DNA of 64,000 nt from Lamellibrachia satsuma (Eukaryota; Annelida; Polychaeta; Sabellida; Siboglinidae). The position numbers and the translations under genes were made by a program. Below, piece by piece: positions 1-42,544 of the stretch. The notes beneath the pieces were generated by a model, which saw only the letters and a list, made by a program, of their open reading frames with translations, was not told the DNA's origin and made no database searches. Position 1 is the stretch's first letter; each line of letters opens with the position of its first letter. The stretch lies in the NCBI GenBank assembly GCA_033239005.1, contig BSQZ01000095.1:1481867-1545866 (forward strand), in the 5' to 3' direction.

Positions 1-833
1 GATGTTGTCAGTCAGGGCCATCTGTCCACTGGGACGGTATCACAGCTGGAAGTTGTCAGTCAGGGCCATCTGTCTGCTGGAACGGTATCACAGCTGGATG
101 TTGTCAGTCAGGGCCATCTGTCCGCTGGAACGGTATCACAGCTGGATGTTGTCAGTCAGGGCCATCTGTCTGCTGGGGCGGTATCACAGCTGGATGTTGT
201 CAGTCAGGGCCATCTGTCTGCTGGGGCGGTATCACAGCTGGACGTTGTCAGTCAGGGCCGTCTGTCTGCTGGAAAGGTATCACAGCTGGATGTTGTCAGT
301 CAGGGCCATCTGTCTGCTGGAACGGTATCACAGCTGGATGTTGTCAGTCAGGGCCATCTGTCTGCTGGGGCGGTATCACAGCTGGATGTTGTCAGTCAGG
401 GCCATCTGTCTGCTGGGACGGTATCACAGCTGAATGTTGTCAGTCAGGGCCATCTGTCTGCTGGGACGGTATCACAGCTGGATGTTGTCAGTCAGGGCCA
501 TCTGTCTGCTGGGACGGTATCACAGCTGAATGTTGTCAGTCAGGGCCATCTGTCTGCTGGAACGGTATCACAGCTGAATGTTGTCAGTCAGGGCCATCTG
601 TCTGCTGGAACGGTATCACAGCTGGATGTTGTCAGTCAGGGCCATCTGTCTGCTGGAACGGTATCACAGCTGGATGTTGTCAGTCAGGGCCATCTGTCTG
701 CTGGAACGGTATCACAGCTGGATGTTGTCAGTCAGGGCCATCTGTCTGCTGGGACGGTATCACAGCTGGATGTTGTCAGTCAGGGCCATCTGTCTGCTGG
801 GACGGTATCACAGCTGAATGTTGTCTGGCTGGA
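1..833. repeat. 48-bp minisatellite, about 17 copies
   Basis: Copies start at 1, 49, 97 and so on every 48 bases to 769, then a partial copy at 817. Variation is mostly at a few positions (for example ctggaacgg versus ctgggacgg). The period is a multiple of three and no unit contains a + strand stop, so all three + frames stay open through the array. One frame reads a 16-residue repeat beginning DVVSQGHL. Open frames in such an array are not evidence of coding. It lies upstream of the CLINT1-like exons and is cut by the window edge. Each copy ends ..tatcacag/ctg, an acceptor-like string. Confidence 0.95.
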
Positions 834-1572
834 TACGAAGCAACAAAACAACCCCACAAAAATACAAAATCACACATTATTTCTGCCACGAGATCCAGAA
901 ACACGGGTATCCTGGACGGTGACTATTCACACTGAACGTAGATTTGTTACACCAATCAGTTGTACGTGCACGTCTCAGTGATTGGCCTGGTTTTTTTCAA
1001 CTCAGTGTCGTATTGCCTGCAAATCTGTGGTGTCCCACCGTCCCTTAGAAGGTTATGCCATACAGCCGCTATGGCTCTGCATGGCATCAGTTTCAAGCAT
1101 CACCATAAGCATATAAAGTAACAGCGGACTGGTAATCCTGCACCTACAGTTAATATTTAGTTAGCCAGCCATCAGCTATCTGTGTGTGTATTATCTGTCA
1201 TCATGCCATTTTGGATTCATTTGTGAAGTTAAAAGCACTGATATGAAGAGAGTCATTATAAACAAGATCATCTTTATTACCATACATTCGACCAAACCTC
1301 CATTAACAGTGATAACTGGTGCGCCATCAGTAGACACACAGTTGATGTAATTTAAACATTTGTCCGGCATCATACAAATGCTGCTAGTTTCTTAATCTGT
1401 TGCTGAAGATGTTGCTGAGTATTCGAGTAAGATGACTTGAATATCTACGAATACCTACACCAAGGTACTCCCAACATGAACAATTATGGGTACTTTACAG
1501 ATGTAGTGAACATTTTATTATTAGTCCTGGTGTTTGGTGCTTTTTATTTGAAATTATTTCTCTTATTGCCAG
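834..1572. other. Probable CLINT1-like intron, no feature seen
   Basis: Sequence between the 48-bp array and the first recognised CLINT1-like exon. Only short open frames without splice-site support are seen. Confidence 0.5.
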
Positions 1573-1674
1573 CCCACATCCACACCCCTAGCTGCACCAA
1601 TGACACCCACTAGTGGGGTTCTTAACCCCTCCTCAGCCACCACAACACCAACTGTGTCAACCACCCCGTCTAAG
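1573..1674 (+). CDS. CLINT1: CLINT1-like exon (Pro/Thr/Ser-rich)
   Basis: The acceptor is ttgccag/ccc and the donor is aag/gtatgt. It holds 34 codons, phase 0 to 0, rich in T, P, S and A, as expected for a disordered adaptor tail. Confidence 0.65.
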
Positions 1675-4180
1675 GTATGTACGGTGTTGATTAGAGGTCC
1701 TTTTGGTTTCCTTTAAAGAAATCGCTTTCATTTTGGTTTCTCTGCTGTTACTTAGCTTGTACTTGTTAACAAATCCAACTGCTGCATGTTTAGAAGCCTG
1801 TATTGACGTAGATAGGTCTGTGTCAAATTACTGTGGTATGAGTCTTGATTATTTACAAGTACCTGTCTGAATGTTCTCCAGCTTGAGCACTGTTGTTGGT
1901 TATGAGCTTTTTTCCCCATGGCAGCTGTTGAGTGCACATTGGAACACAAACACTCTGTGGTAGAAGCAACATACATGTGCTTTTTTGACAAATGCTTATC
2001 ATTTAAACAAATGAGACTATTTAACTATGACTTGCATTTTGATTTGATTAGTATCCAGAGTAAGGTAGATAAAAAATTCTGCCATCTTGTTCCTGTTAGT
2101 AAAATTAGCTACTTCCTTACCTGGCATATCTCCCAGCGGTGGGACCAAGTACCTGACTGGTGATACTTGTGTGTGATTGTCTAGATGCCGAATACATGGA
2201 GCAACACCTCCGTGGATATTTCACTGGACAACCTCAGTCCCCTCGGCAAGATGCAGAAGTCATATGCCCCAAGCATCTATGAGCTGCAGCAGCAACGTAT
2301 GGGGCAGGCAGGTCCCGCCATGGGGGCAACAGGTGAGGGCGTTGTCATTCTTGTACAGAAGAAGCCATATTGATAAAGTAGGCAAAAGTATCTACAGGTA
2401 ATAAAGATATTTGGATATGATAAGAACTGTTGTATTATAAAATGAAACAATCCTGAAGAATGTTTAACAAAATCCTGAAAATATGAAAATACTCAGTAGA
2501 CCTGTGTTTGTTACACACCTGACCAGACAGAGATTGTTACACACCTTATCAGACAGAGATTGTTACACACCTGATCTGACAGAGATTGCGGTTATAATAA
2601 GAGTTATTGTAAGCAATTCCCTGATTAGTATTAACTAGCATAAACAGTTGTTGTGACCTCCATTCCACTCAATCCAAGTATACACAAATAGCCATCTCCT
2701 AAACGAGAGTAAATTGACTATTGTATCTTTACCTCCTTTGAGAGCCAAACCAACATTGTATACATGTAACACCTATGACGAAAGAGATGTGTGATGGTGA
2801 CAGCCGTCTGTGTAACCATGATTATCTATAATTCAAACAACAGATAAAGGTAAGAAGTAATTTTCCAGGATTGTCATATGGGATGTTGGTACACTGGCAA
2901 GGTACTTGAATCACATGCCCTACCCTTGCCTGAGTCGCTGTATCAACTAGTGTTTGTACAACAACCAAATTATGATCTCTGCTTACAGTTGGTGGGCCAG
3001 TGATGGGTGGTATGCCAATGCAGCAGCCAGTCATGATGGGTGGCATGCCGGCACAGCAACCTGGTGTGGTTGGCATGCAGCAAGTCACAGCCGGCATGGG
3101 GAACATGTCAATGAACCAGCCAGCCATGGGTAGGTACATCAGTGGTTGACCAGTGAGGGAACCACAGAAGACTGTCTTTCATGGTTCTGTTGTTAGCTCG
3201 GCACTGTCTGCAGAACGTTTTTGCTGGTATATTTTTGCCATATTTCTGTAGTTGTAAAATAATGATTTTATATTATCAATGTAGATCAGTTAGCAGATGC
3301 ATATGTTGTGTGCTACTAATGCACAAGTAAGCAGTATTTATTGTTTTCCAACATTATAAGAACGTTGGCTCAAGCATTATCTGAGCCTTGAGCTGAACTT
3401 CCCTGTGCTGTAGTGGCTGTAGCCCTAACCTCATTTAAAAGTGCTTCTGCAGACATGAGTCCAGTATTTCACCACAATCTGACAAAAAGAATCTAGCACG
3501 AACGACTGAGGTTTCTAGACATTAAAAGTTAGTAATTGTATGTCTGAAATGCATAAATCGGCTCTCATGATATAGCGTATTTGTCTGTCCAATGAGCAAA
3601 TCAAGCACACAGATCGTAGCAAGCCAAACACTAGGAAATTTTAGTGCCTGTGTAGCATAGATGTTGCAGTTATTAAGTTTGTTGAATCATTTGTTAAAGA
3701 GTGCAACAAAAGTCTTAAATCAGTTCATGAAAGCAGAAGCAAGATAGTAAGTGTTAAAAAATTTAGTATCCCATTAATCTAAAAAGCCTCTTGAAACTTT
3801 TATGTGAACAGTGAAGGACCAGAGAAATGAAGGACTTTTATGTGAACAGTGAAGGACCAGAGAAATGAAGGACTTTTATGTGAACAGTGAAGGACCAGAG
3901 AAATGAAGGACTTTTATGTGAACAGTGAAGGACCAGAGAAATGAAGGACTTTTATGTGAACAGTGAAGGACCAGAGAAATGAAGGACTTAAAATAAAAAA
4001 ATGTTATATTGTGTTGTAGGCATGATGGGAATGCCAGCCCAGGGAATGATGGGAACGATGTCGCCAGGACAACAAATGGCGCCCTCTATGCAGCAGCGAG
4101 GTATGCCAATGATGAGAACAGCATCATTTGAACAACGTACGAATCAGGCTTTCAGCAGCCTTGGAACGTTTACCAAGTGA
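1573..4180 (+). CDS. CLINT1: Clathrin interactor 1 / epsinR-like, 3' end (four exons)
   Basis: Joined coding segments 1573-1674, 2185-2332, 2989-3129 and 4020-4180 (stop TGA 4178-4180) keep one frame across GT-AG introns. The product is the low-complexity C-terminal tail of an endocytic or trans-Golgi adaptor: a Pro/Thr/Ser-rich stretch, then a segment containing NTWSNTSVDISLDNLSP, then Gly/Met/Gln-rich sequence, ending SSLGTFTK. From memory, vertebrate CLINT1 has a similar order (NTWS..V.ISLDNL, Met-rich tail, short Phe/Lys end). EpsinR binds clathrin, AP-1 and GGA through its tail and PI4P through an ENTH domain. The ENTH domain and the rest of the gene lie left of the window. Epsin or another ENTH/ANTH adaptor is the alternative. 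The family call rests on tail motifs only. Confidence 0.68.
2185..2332 (+). CDS. CLINT1: CLINT1-like exon with ISLDNL motif
   Basis: The acceptor is gtctag/atg and the donor is acag/gtgagg. It encodes TWSNTSVDISLDNL and a Gln-rich end. It ends in phase 1, which the next exon continues. Confidence 0.7.
2505..2590. repeat. Short tandem repeat, about 3 copies
   Basis: Three copies of a ~27-bp unit containing ttgttacacacct and gacagaga, in a CLINT1-like intron. Confidence 0.8.
2989..3129 (+). CDS. CLINT1: CLINT1-like exon (Gly/Met/Gln-rich)
   Basis: The acceptor is gcttacag/tt and the donor is atgg/gtaggt. It encodes repeated GGMP, MQQP and AQQP stretches, typical of the Met-rich tail of epsinR-like adaptors. 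Confidence 0.7.
3794..3990. repeat. 38-bp minisatellite, about 5 copies
   Basis: The unit contains cttttatgtgaacagtgaa and ggaccagagaaatg. It ends about 30 bases before the acceptor of the last CLINT1-like exon. It does not copy that exon. Confidence 0.9.
4020..4180 (+). CDS. CLINT1: CLINT1-like terminal coding exon
   Basis: The acceptor is gttgtag/gc, phase 1 in. Met/Gly/Gln-rich sequence then RTASFEQRTNQAF..., ending SLGTFTK and TGA at 4178-4180. Confidence 0.7.
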
Positions 4181-5096
4181 GATTCTGTTGTGGCACGCCA
4201 TTTGTGAGCCAGCGGGACCAGTCACGCTGCCATGTGTCACCCTCCTCGTTGTGATCATTGGTGGCAGCACCAGTATGCGCGACATACAACAGCGCACCCT
4301 GGTGTTGCATCCAAGGATGATGCATCGGTGGTATCTCAGGACTCTATTTTCAAAAAGTTGTACATTTAGCTCCAGTGAGAGTAGCAAAGTCAGAGCCAGC
4401 GGGTGGCAATAATATCCGTGTCTAGCCAAGTTGTGATGGATAGAACTTGCGCAATGAACGTTGGAGTGTACATAGTCAAACACCACATTAATGTTCCCAG
4501 AGCGAAGAAAAGGTTGCTGCTTAGCCATAGGGAATAGGACGAGATTCCAGTAAGAACCTGGTAGTACACACACAGATGTCTTCCTCGCTGATTGGGGTGT
4601 ATCATGTGGTTGTTGTTGCCGTGTCAGAGAGGTCGAGGGTTTCTCCGTACTGCTGCTACGTGGCGTCTAATAGTTGCTCTGTCAAGCTCTTTCCTTTAAC
4701 TACTGGGTCACTGAAAACATCACAAACATGCACATAGCCTATTTAACGTCTACTTAATGATAAATGTCACTTATTTTTCCTGCCCTACTGTCCAGGTGTG
4801 TAGGATTCATAGAGACGAACCAACTGTCTGAACATGTACTGCCAGGTTTGGAACTACTGCAGTTTCTAAGATATCGTCTTAACAGTCATGTGATACTCAA
4901 GTGATGTGAGCTGATACCCTTGCAACAAGGCTGACAGTGGAGAAACCTGCTGGCAGAATCAAATGTTTAGTTTTTGTAAATTGCAAATTCTCGGTGACAG
5001 GTCAGTATTGTAGGGCAGCATCTATACTTTCATGTGTGTGAGTTGTCAATGCATCCACATGAGTGGACCTCTTTGACCGTTATTTAATGGGACAAT

Positions 5097-5102
5097 AATA
5101 AA
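5097..5102 (+). terminator. Candidate poly(A) signal of the CLINT1-like gene
   Basis: An AATAAA about 0.9 kb after the stop codon. It is the first canonical hexamer I noticed downstream. No transcript evidence. Confidence 0.35.
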
Positions 5103-5654
5103 AACATGGTTAATCAGAAAATCTGACAGTAGCATGATGAAGACATTCAGGTTTATTCTCATCTCATATGTAATTCATAGTCTCGTCATTCCAATCCTTG
5201 TGTAAGTTATGATACCACATCCACTAATGACATTCCACGGATGGTGAATGTAGATGAAGCTACTCATTTAGGGCACTGGGGCAGCTGATTACTTATGTGT
5301 TTTATGATGATTATTTCAAACTATGGGCCTGTGAAATGTCATTGCAACAAGGCATTGTCCACAGGAGAGTCGGGATTCATTACAACAAATTATGAATGTC
5401 AAGGTAAGAAATTTAATCAAGTGCCAGGTGTTTTGGAATGTTGTAAAGATCGGTGAAATTTTTAAAAGTGCTGCACATCCTGATTGTTCCTAAGTATGGA
5501 AGATGGTTATTGATTTGTAAAGTTAACATCCCTAGTTGGTTAATTCAACTAAACTATGCCAAGATAAACTTGGAATACAATTTGTTGTCGAGTGGTCTTA
5601 GATGAAACCACACACAGGGAAAGTAAAAATTAGAGATGGTGTTTGCTCTGGTTA

Positions 5655-5803
5655 GTGAATATACTTTGTGGGCCTACCCTAAATATACTTTGTTGGCCTA
5701 CGAAAAATATGCTTTGTGGGCCTACCCAAAATATACTTTGTGGGCCTACCCAAAAACACTTTGTAGGCCTACCCAAAATATACTTTGTGGGCCTACCCAA
5801 AAT
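5655..5803. repeat. Short imperfect tandem repeat (tactttgtgggcctaccc)
   Basis: About six imperfect copies of a 20-30-bp unit containing actttgtgggcctacc, downstream of the candidate CLINT1 poly(A) signal. Confidence 0.8.
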
Positions 5804-6659
5804 AGATATACCAATTTGACATGTAACATTCCAAAATACTTTATAGCAGGTCACTGGGTTTTGTATTTCTTTTTAAACTTTTAAGAATTGTTGCCATTTG
5901 AAATGTCAGTAAAATAATTATCGAAATGTTATATATCAACAGATATGGAATACAGTGTTAATTCTTGTTAACAGTACTTCAGTGATTGACATGCATAATT
6001 AAATGTTCTTGATGTAATTTTTGGGGAATAGATGTTAATTTTTGTGAAATTTTCATTTAACCCATTAGATACTTTCAAGAAATCTATTTCAACAGCTAAG
6101 AACCGACTGAATCACTGTGCATTGGTGTGATGAGTCCATAGGACATGACTTTTAAATTACCAGTTAAACATCTATAGCTAGCAATATAAACATTCCATGG
6201 TGACAACTTTAGATACCAGTAATTAAGTTATTGATGTAATGGGTTGTTCATCAGATTTTGATATCAGCAGTTATTTGATAAATGTGAACGTCTCCTGTCG
6301 AAGAGTTGTGCATGAAGAATAACCTTGAAGCTCTGTGTGAGGCTATGGCCTACTTTGAGATTCTGAGTTGGGATTTTATAATTAGCATGGTGTTTATTGT
6401 TGATCTTGTCTTCATTGTAGCTTTGGTTTCTGTTACCTTTGTCATCTGAAGTTAGCTCATCATATCTGTTGATAAAGCCACATACTGTAGTACCTCAGTG
6501 AGGTCTTAACAGAACATTAATGTCCTCATTGAATGTGGGATATTTGGTTGTGTGATGTAGATAATAGGCAATAATCAAGTCATTTTCAGATTACATGTGT
6601 ATGATTGTCTGGTCGCGTTGGGTGACACAGTTTCACTTGAAGTAGAGACATCTGCAGTT

Positions 6660-6870
6660 GAGACTGTAAGAAACAAGTGGTGTTCTCACAAACACTGACA
6701 TTGGTGGTGTTCACTGGTACTGGATATGTGTGTGAGAAACAGGTGGTGTTCTCACAAACACTGACATTGGTGGTGTTCACAGGTGATATGTGTGTGAGAA
6801 ACAGGTGGTGTTCTCACAAACACTGACGTTGGTGGTGTTCACTGGTGCTGGATATGTGTGTGAGAAACGT
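6660..6870. repeat. ~60-66-bp tandem repeat, three copies
   Basis: Three copies of a unit containing gtggtgttctcacaaacact and gacattggtggtgttcac. Confidence 0.9.
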
Positions 6871-9061
6871 GTAAATTTTATTGTAGCAGGCGTATGTTTT
6901 TATCATGAGTGGTGATTCAATTGTTTGTATTTAAGAGTTGGAAAAACATTGCCAGGTGTACATAGAGTTGACAGAACCAATGCATAATGTGATTCATGAG
7001 AAGCTCATGTTTGCCAGGGTTTCGATCAGTGACCTTGGGACAGTGTTGTGTTAGACCGATTTGATTGATCCTAACCGTTTCAATGTTTGGTGTCCATTTT
7101 TATGTAATTAGCTGCAGTTTACTGTGTAAATTGATCGTAAGTGTACTTGTGTACCTGGATTGCCAAACTGAGCGATAAACTGCCCTGTGTATAGCGGAAT
7201 CTGAGGTGGGGGTGTTGAATTGTTTACTGCTATGACAATTGTGATTATTAAATGACGTGAGGCTGATCAACATTGTCATCGCCATGGTCACACATCGGTT
7301 GTAGCACTCAACATAAAAATCTTTACACACAATCCAGTATCATTTCTCAGTTGTTCCTCACATAGTATAAGTGCATGGAGATCAAGAAAAGCATCTTTGA
7401 AATCAATGTGGCATTCTGATTAAACACAATTTTACTGGATGTTTTGTCCCTCAAATTATAGCTTGCAGATGTTTAGTTTAATTATATATGTAGGTAATAA
7501 CATTTAAAGATACATATCCCAGTATTTGAATTACACATAGGATAAAAGGTGTATAAATGTTGTAAAAGAAGTTTGACTTCCCTCTTTTATAGGCTCTAGA
7601 AAAACACATTTTTAGTTGATACGAAAACATGAAACAGTTGTTTGTCTAAGTAATCGTCTTCGAACAGCATAATCACGTGCTGTAATCCGCAAATAAATTT
7701 GGTCTATGTCAACTTTCTTGTAAAATATAGTATTCAAGAAGGCATCTTCGAATGGCATATATGTATAGGCCTATATCTCAAAACCAAGACAACAAATATT
7801 CTATGAAAACATCAGTAAATTTGCAGATGTATTAACATTACAGTGTAATAACACATATGCGTTTGAATTTACATAATATTTTAATGCACCTTCATTAATT
7901 GATAAACCTGCATTATTAATATAATTATTAAGGCCTAGACTGTCACCACATGATGTCGTGATCATTGAGACGGCTGAACATGTAGAAACACAACTGGACA
8001 AGTTGCTGGAAAACATAATGTACAACATGATGTAGTTTCTGTTATCTCCTGTTGTAGCATGAGTCTACCTACAAAGTGGTAGTACCTTGTCACATAGACG
8101 AATACAGCTATCTCGCAGAAAATATTAATGTGCATAATCTTGCAGTCTTGAACCCAAGTAGCCCATTCTTGGGCAAACTGCAGCTACCTGAATACAATGA
8201 ATCTCCATCACTGCATCTGTTTTGTCATCAACGTTCCATTCTATAATATAATATTATCTATGTAGTCGGAATATTGATAAATACAATTAAAATTCCCACC
8301 TCAACTGAGTTAGGGCATCATGAATCAAGTGAATGAATCAAGAATGGATTATTGTAATATGTGCAGTCCGATTAATAAAACAGTACGAAATTTGCCTAAA
8401 ACCATCTTACTTTGATTGTTAAAGTAGCTTGCAAAAGCGAACGGCCATAATAGACTATGACTATGTAGAGCAGGACCACTTACCGATTTTTGGCTACATC
8501 CAGTAAAAAATAATTTAATGGTTTGTCCAATGATTTCACTAAAACATATATGTACAAACGAGGTAGCATGTTGTATTGGATTCTAGGCATGTTAATTTTT
8601 TTCGCGAAATTAATCTGAAACAAGACGAAAAAAAAATCGAATTGACGAGGGATCTTTAATCTACCAGACACACAGAATATCCGACAGAGGGCGATGCTAA
8701 GGGTGATTTGACAGAATTAACCACCAGATGGCGACAAAACAGCAATTAGCCACAAACGGCAATAACAATATGCACTACATCTATTAGGAAACGTAAAGAT
8801 AATCAAACGACAGCGATAAACTGATTTCTCAAATTATATTCGGGATGTTCTAATACGTGTCATTCACAAAGATACGACATTGCTGTTAATATTTATTTTG
8901 AAACATGTTTAGTGTGTAAATGGTGTATGCGACCTGGCAAATTTAGCGCCATATTTTGTTACAAATTGAGCTTTTGTTGGTTTGAAAACAACCTTACTTT
9001 ATTCGCAACACATCTGTAGCATTCTTATATTCGATGCCTTACGACAGGTGAATGAGTCACA

Positions 9062-38450
<29,389 letters not shown>

Positions 38451-40060
38451 ACAGTCGAATCATCCAGTGAGACGGAAACTTACAGGATGCTCATAGAGAC
38501 AGTACTCATCCTGAAGAGAACGGGCACAGTGTAAATTTCCCCTAGTGCCACTGTGTGCATGTCTACCTGGGCAACAGTCTAATACCTCCTCATGGCTGGA
38601 GGGTGTTAATGTACACAGGAATTATCATCTTGCGAGATCTCAATGTAGTTGTGGCAGGTCTTCGAGACGTGTTTCCTGTGAAATGTCCCGACTGTCTTGT
38701 CCTGTCAAGGCAGGGTTTAAAGATGTCATCTTGTTCTTTGCCACGTTCTGTGGCTTCGTACATAGAAATGCATAGGTGTCGCTGATATCAAAGCCTAGCA
38801 AAGCATGTGCGTTTGAAGCAAGCGGTAGAGCCTGCGACCCTTTGTGTGGCTGTTCCTACGATCTTCTCGATACAGTGCAAAGATGATCTGATAAGAAGTT
38901 ACTGGATATGCGGATATGAAGATGTTTGTTATCGCCTTTAATTTTTACCCAGATACTTTTGTATGTCAGTGTCTGATAGTTATGAGTGAGACTAATTGCT
39001 GTAGCCAAACGAACTGTGCAGGATTCAGGCAGCTAGTTAGTTGAATGACAAGAAAAAGGATAGTTAGTGTACAGTGTTTTAGTCAGGAATTACAGTTATG
39101 CAGGGAGTATAGTATGTTCAGATGTCTCTTCACAGTGAGTCAATGTTCTGTTGTGTTTCAGCCACAATGTGAGTCAAACGTAGGGTTTAGAAGATGTAGA
39201 ATTAAAGGGTGTCTGAGATTAATTCTTGTGAATCTATACCCGAGAATTGGGAAGTGAAGATATCTGCTCTGTTTTCTTTACAGCAGTCAGATTAATTACA
39301 GCAATGAGAATCCCCGCGATTTATTGAAATTCTATATTTTGGGTCCAAGGTTGAGCTGTTGTTGAAGGCTAGCATTAGAGTTTGTGGGAGTACCGTAGGG
39401 ATGAACCCTGTCGTTTTATTAACATATAATGTCTATCTGATTGGCCAATATGCACCTACTGTCGTAGACGGAAAATTAACGAATAATGTGTAACTTTTGT
39501 ATGTTACATAAGCGTTACTACTACAGAAAGCTAACAATTGTCCATGGTTCAATTATATCATATCCATGGGAAGATAATTATTTGCACATCAAATTTTAAC
39601 TTTGTACTTTCCCTGGACATAATTAGTTAAATGATTTAGTAAGTCGATTGTAGAAAGTTTTACTAGGGCAGTTATCACAACATAAATTTTCTAAAATTGG
39701 TCAAATGCCACCGTCTTCAAATACTATTTAGTTAAAATTACTGACATCTTGCCCCCTCAGTCATTGTCAGACACGTTTGACATGAAAGGTGGAAATGTGC
39801 TCAGCAGGTGGAGCTACTGTGGAGGGTGACACGTGACAAAGTGAACGTCTTCTTACTCGGGCAGTGTTTCCTGTCACACATGTTCACAGAGTTGGTTTCT
39901 CTCGGATCGTAAGCCATGGAAACCTGACTAGTGTTTCATTGTTACTGTTATAAAGATAGAAATCATTACTCTTTAAGAAGGTAGTTGTGATTGTTGTTTT
40001 GTACGTTTTAGTGTCATAAGAAAATACCAAATAAACTACCTGTATATGGCTGTGCTTACT
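38451..40060 (+). other. SMC3 3' UTR and downstream
   Basis: No coding support. The AATAAA at 40030-40035, followed by GT-rich sequence, is the best poly(A) candidate, implying a 3' UTR near 1.6 kb (inference). Confidence 0.45.
40030..40035 (+). terminator. Candidate SMC3 poly(A) signal
   Basis: AATAAA within ccaaataaac; I noticed no canonical hexamer between the stop codon and here. tgtatatggctgtgc follows. Confidence 0.4.
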
Positions 40061-40511
40061 GATTCCAGCTGGTCTGTCACACAGTCTTGGTGTTGATTCT
40101 GCTGCAGTTAGATTACTGTGAGCTGTGACAGTCTACTCTCTTGGTCTAAACACTCGCTACAGACGCCTTTCTCGTGTAGTTCAACTCCACTAAAAACTAT
40201 ATTAAACAATGTGGTACTTGTCTGAGAACCTGTTATGGGAAATTAGGCTGCTTTGAAGTGTCCAATGCACTGGTAGTACGGTACATGTAGGTTCGTGCAT
40301 GGAGATCAAATGAACGGAAAGTGCCTCGAAATGTCATGAACCTGACGGAATCTTGCGCACCACCACACCGCCATCTGGTGGCACAATATACAAAAACTAA
40401 CGTTGTAGCTAGTATACGTTGTATATTTCTGAAGACTGCACAAAAACCGAGCTTCAGAGCAACAATGTATCAGACTCGTCTCGCACAAAGGGCCTGCGCC
40501 GGACTACACCC

Positions 40512-40618
40512 ATTGACTGTCCATCAACTCACTGTCCATCAACTGATTGCCCATCAACTGACTGTCCATCAACTGATTGCCCATCAACTCACTGTCCATC
40601 AACTGATTGCCCATCAAA
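40512..40618. repeat. 15-bp tandem repeat (ccatcaactgattgc), about 7 copies
   Basis: Alternating ccatcaactgattgc and ccatcaactcactgt units, intergenic. Confidence 0.95.
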
Positions 40619-41746
40619 CGGCAACAATTGAACAAACAAAACTAAATCAACTGAAATGAAATATGAGTCAATGAGTGATGTTACCTGACACCTGGCGGTG
40701 ACAGTCAAGCGATGTCTTTGACGCCAGACTCTAGTTCTCGGCGAGTTCACGAACGCGAGCGAGAGTCGGATAAGCGAGAATAGGACCGGAGTTTGTGTTG
40801 AGACGGTTCATACGAGCGATTGATCGGGCGACACTCACCTTGCCCATGTCAGACCTCAACTAAATGATGTGTGCTAGATAATGCAAGGGTCCGCTTTCGA
40901 CTCGCGCCAAGAGCTTTGATGAAATGTCACGATGAGTGCCACACTTGCTGGTAGCGCCGGTCACTGATTGTCCACTGCGTCAAATAATATGTTGGGCGAT
41001 GGTCGCTGCCAATTCCAGCGACACAATCGTAGCCAGAAATTGGCACACAAGAGAGCATGTCATTAAAGTTCCAATGTGACGAATATGATTACCCGGAATT
41101 TGTGTAACAGATGAAATTGACTATCAAGCTAACTCAATATATAACTTTTCAATTTATACGAAATATTCGAATAAATATTAAACGTCGATTATATTGACGC
41201 ATAAAATAATATAATATTTAGCACTCTATTGTCGACGAACGGGTACTGCATTCGTGACATCAGCTCTTTCAAGAGGGGGAGGGCGCAGCCACCCGTGCAA
41301 AGGGGTCCGGGGAATGTATTTACTATTCTTGATATTGTGTTTTCCGGGCCATTGCGTGGTGCAAGTTTGCTCAGGTGGATGATTTGTGAACCACCGTGGA
41401 TAATATCATTATATTAATTAATTACAGGAACACGTTGAAACGTTTAATGTATTAGTCTATTGTACATATGTATGTGGGGTCAGTGTGCGTCAGTCAGTAG
41501 CAGTTCAATGGGCGCTCAGAGGATTAATGAAAAGAATCCTTCTTGGGTGCTTCCATTTTACTTGTCAATAATTGTTTGGATGTCGACTTTGATGTCCTTG
41601 AGTACCTGAAGTAGCACCAACGCCTTGAGGCGATCCTGGTGCATGGCACAGGGGGCGTAGGGGCGCATCAAGCGTATGGTAATGTCATATATTTGACAGC
41701 AGAGCGGCATGCCATAAATATAACAGCATGGAGGGGTAAACTTCCC
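40619..41746. other. Intergenic, no clear gene
   Basis: No supported exon. The segment gactcgcgcc..gagctttga near 40890 resembles the flank of the LINE at 63958 (see findings). Confidence 0.5.
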
Positions 41747-41756
41747 GGATGACAGC

Positions 41757-42532
41757 GAGGGTCACTATGAGCGGGGTCACTATGAGCGGGGTCACTATGA
41801 GTGGGGTCACTGCGAGCGGGGTCACTATGAGCGGGGTCACTGTGAGCGGGGTCACTATGAGCGGGGTCTCTATGAGCGGGGTCACTGTGAGCGGGGTCAC
41901 TATGAGCGGGGTCACTGTGAGCGCGGTCACTGTGAGCGGGGTCACTGTGAGCGGGGTCTCTATGAGCGTGGTCACTGTGAGCGGGGTCACTATGAGCGGA
42001 GTCACTGTGAGCGGGGTCACTGTGAGCGGGGTCACTATGAGCGGGTCACTATGAGCGGGGTCACTATGAGCGGGGTCACTGTGAACGGGGTCACTGTGAA
42101 CGGGGTCACTGTGAGCGGGGTCACTGTGAGCGGGGTCACTGTGAGCTGGGTCTCTATGAGCGGGGTCACTATGAGCGGGGTCACTGTGAGCGGGGTCACT
42201 GTGAGCGGGGTCTCTATGAGCGGGGTCACTGTGAGCGGGGTCACTGTGAGCGGGGTCACCATGAGCGGGTCACCATGAGCGGGGTCACTATGAGCGGGGT
42301 CACTGTGAGCGGGGTCACTGTGAGCGGGGTCACTATGAGCGGGTCACTATGAGCGGGGTCACTATGAGCGGGGTCGCTGTGAACGGGGTCACTGTGAACG
42401 GTGTCACTGTGAACGGGGTCACTGTGAGCGGGGTCACTGTGAGCGGGGTCTCTGAGCGGGGTCACTATGAGCGGGGTCACTGTGAGCGGGGTCACTGTGA
42501 GCGGGGTCACTATGAGCGGGGTCGCTGTGAGC
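41757..42532. repeat. 15-bp GC-rich minisatellite, about 51 copies
   Basis: Unit gggtcactgtgagcg (or ctatgagcg) with occasional 1-3 base deletions that shift the phase of the array. Both strands are open over long stretches for this reason alone. Confidence 0.98.
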
Positions 42533-42544
42533 TATGCTTTTAAG

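Larger units (their letters stand above)
5103..9061. other. Intergenic region between CLINT1-like and SMC3
   Basis: AT-rich DNA with two small tandem repeats (listed separately). No open frame here has splice or family support. The last few hundred bases before 9062 should contain the SMC3 5' UTR and promoter; I see no TATA box I would defend. Confidence 0.6.

Noticed and set aside
40839..40847. Possible - strand first exon MGK followed by gtgagt
   Set aside because: Only nine bases, and no downstream - strand exon could be attached before SMC3.
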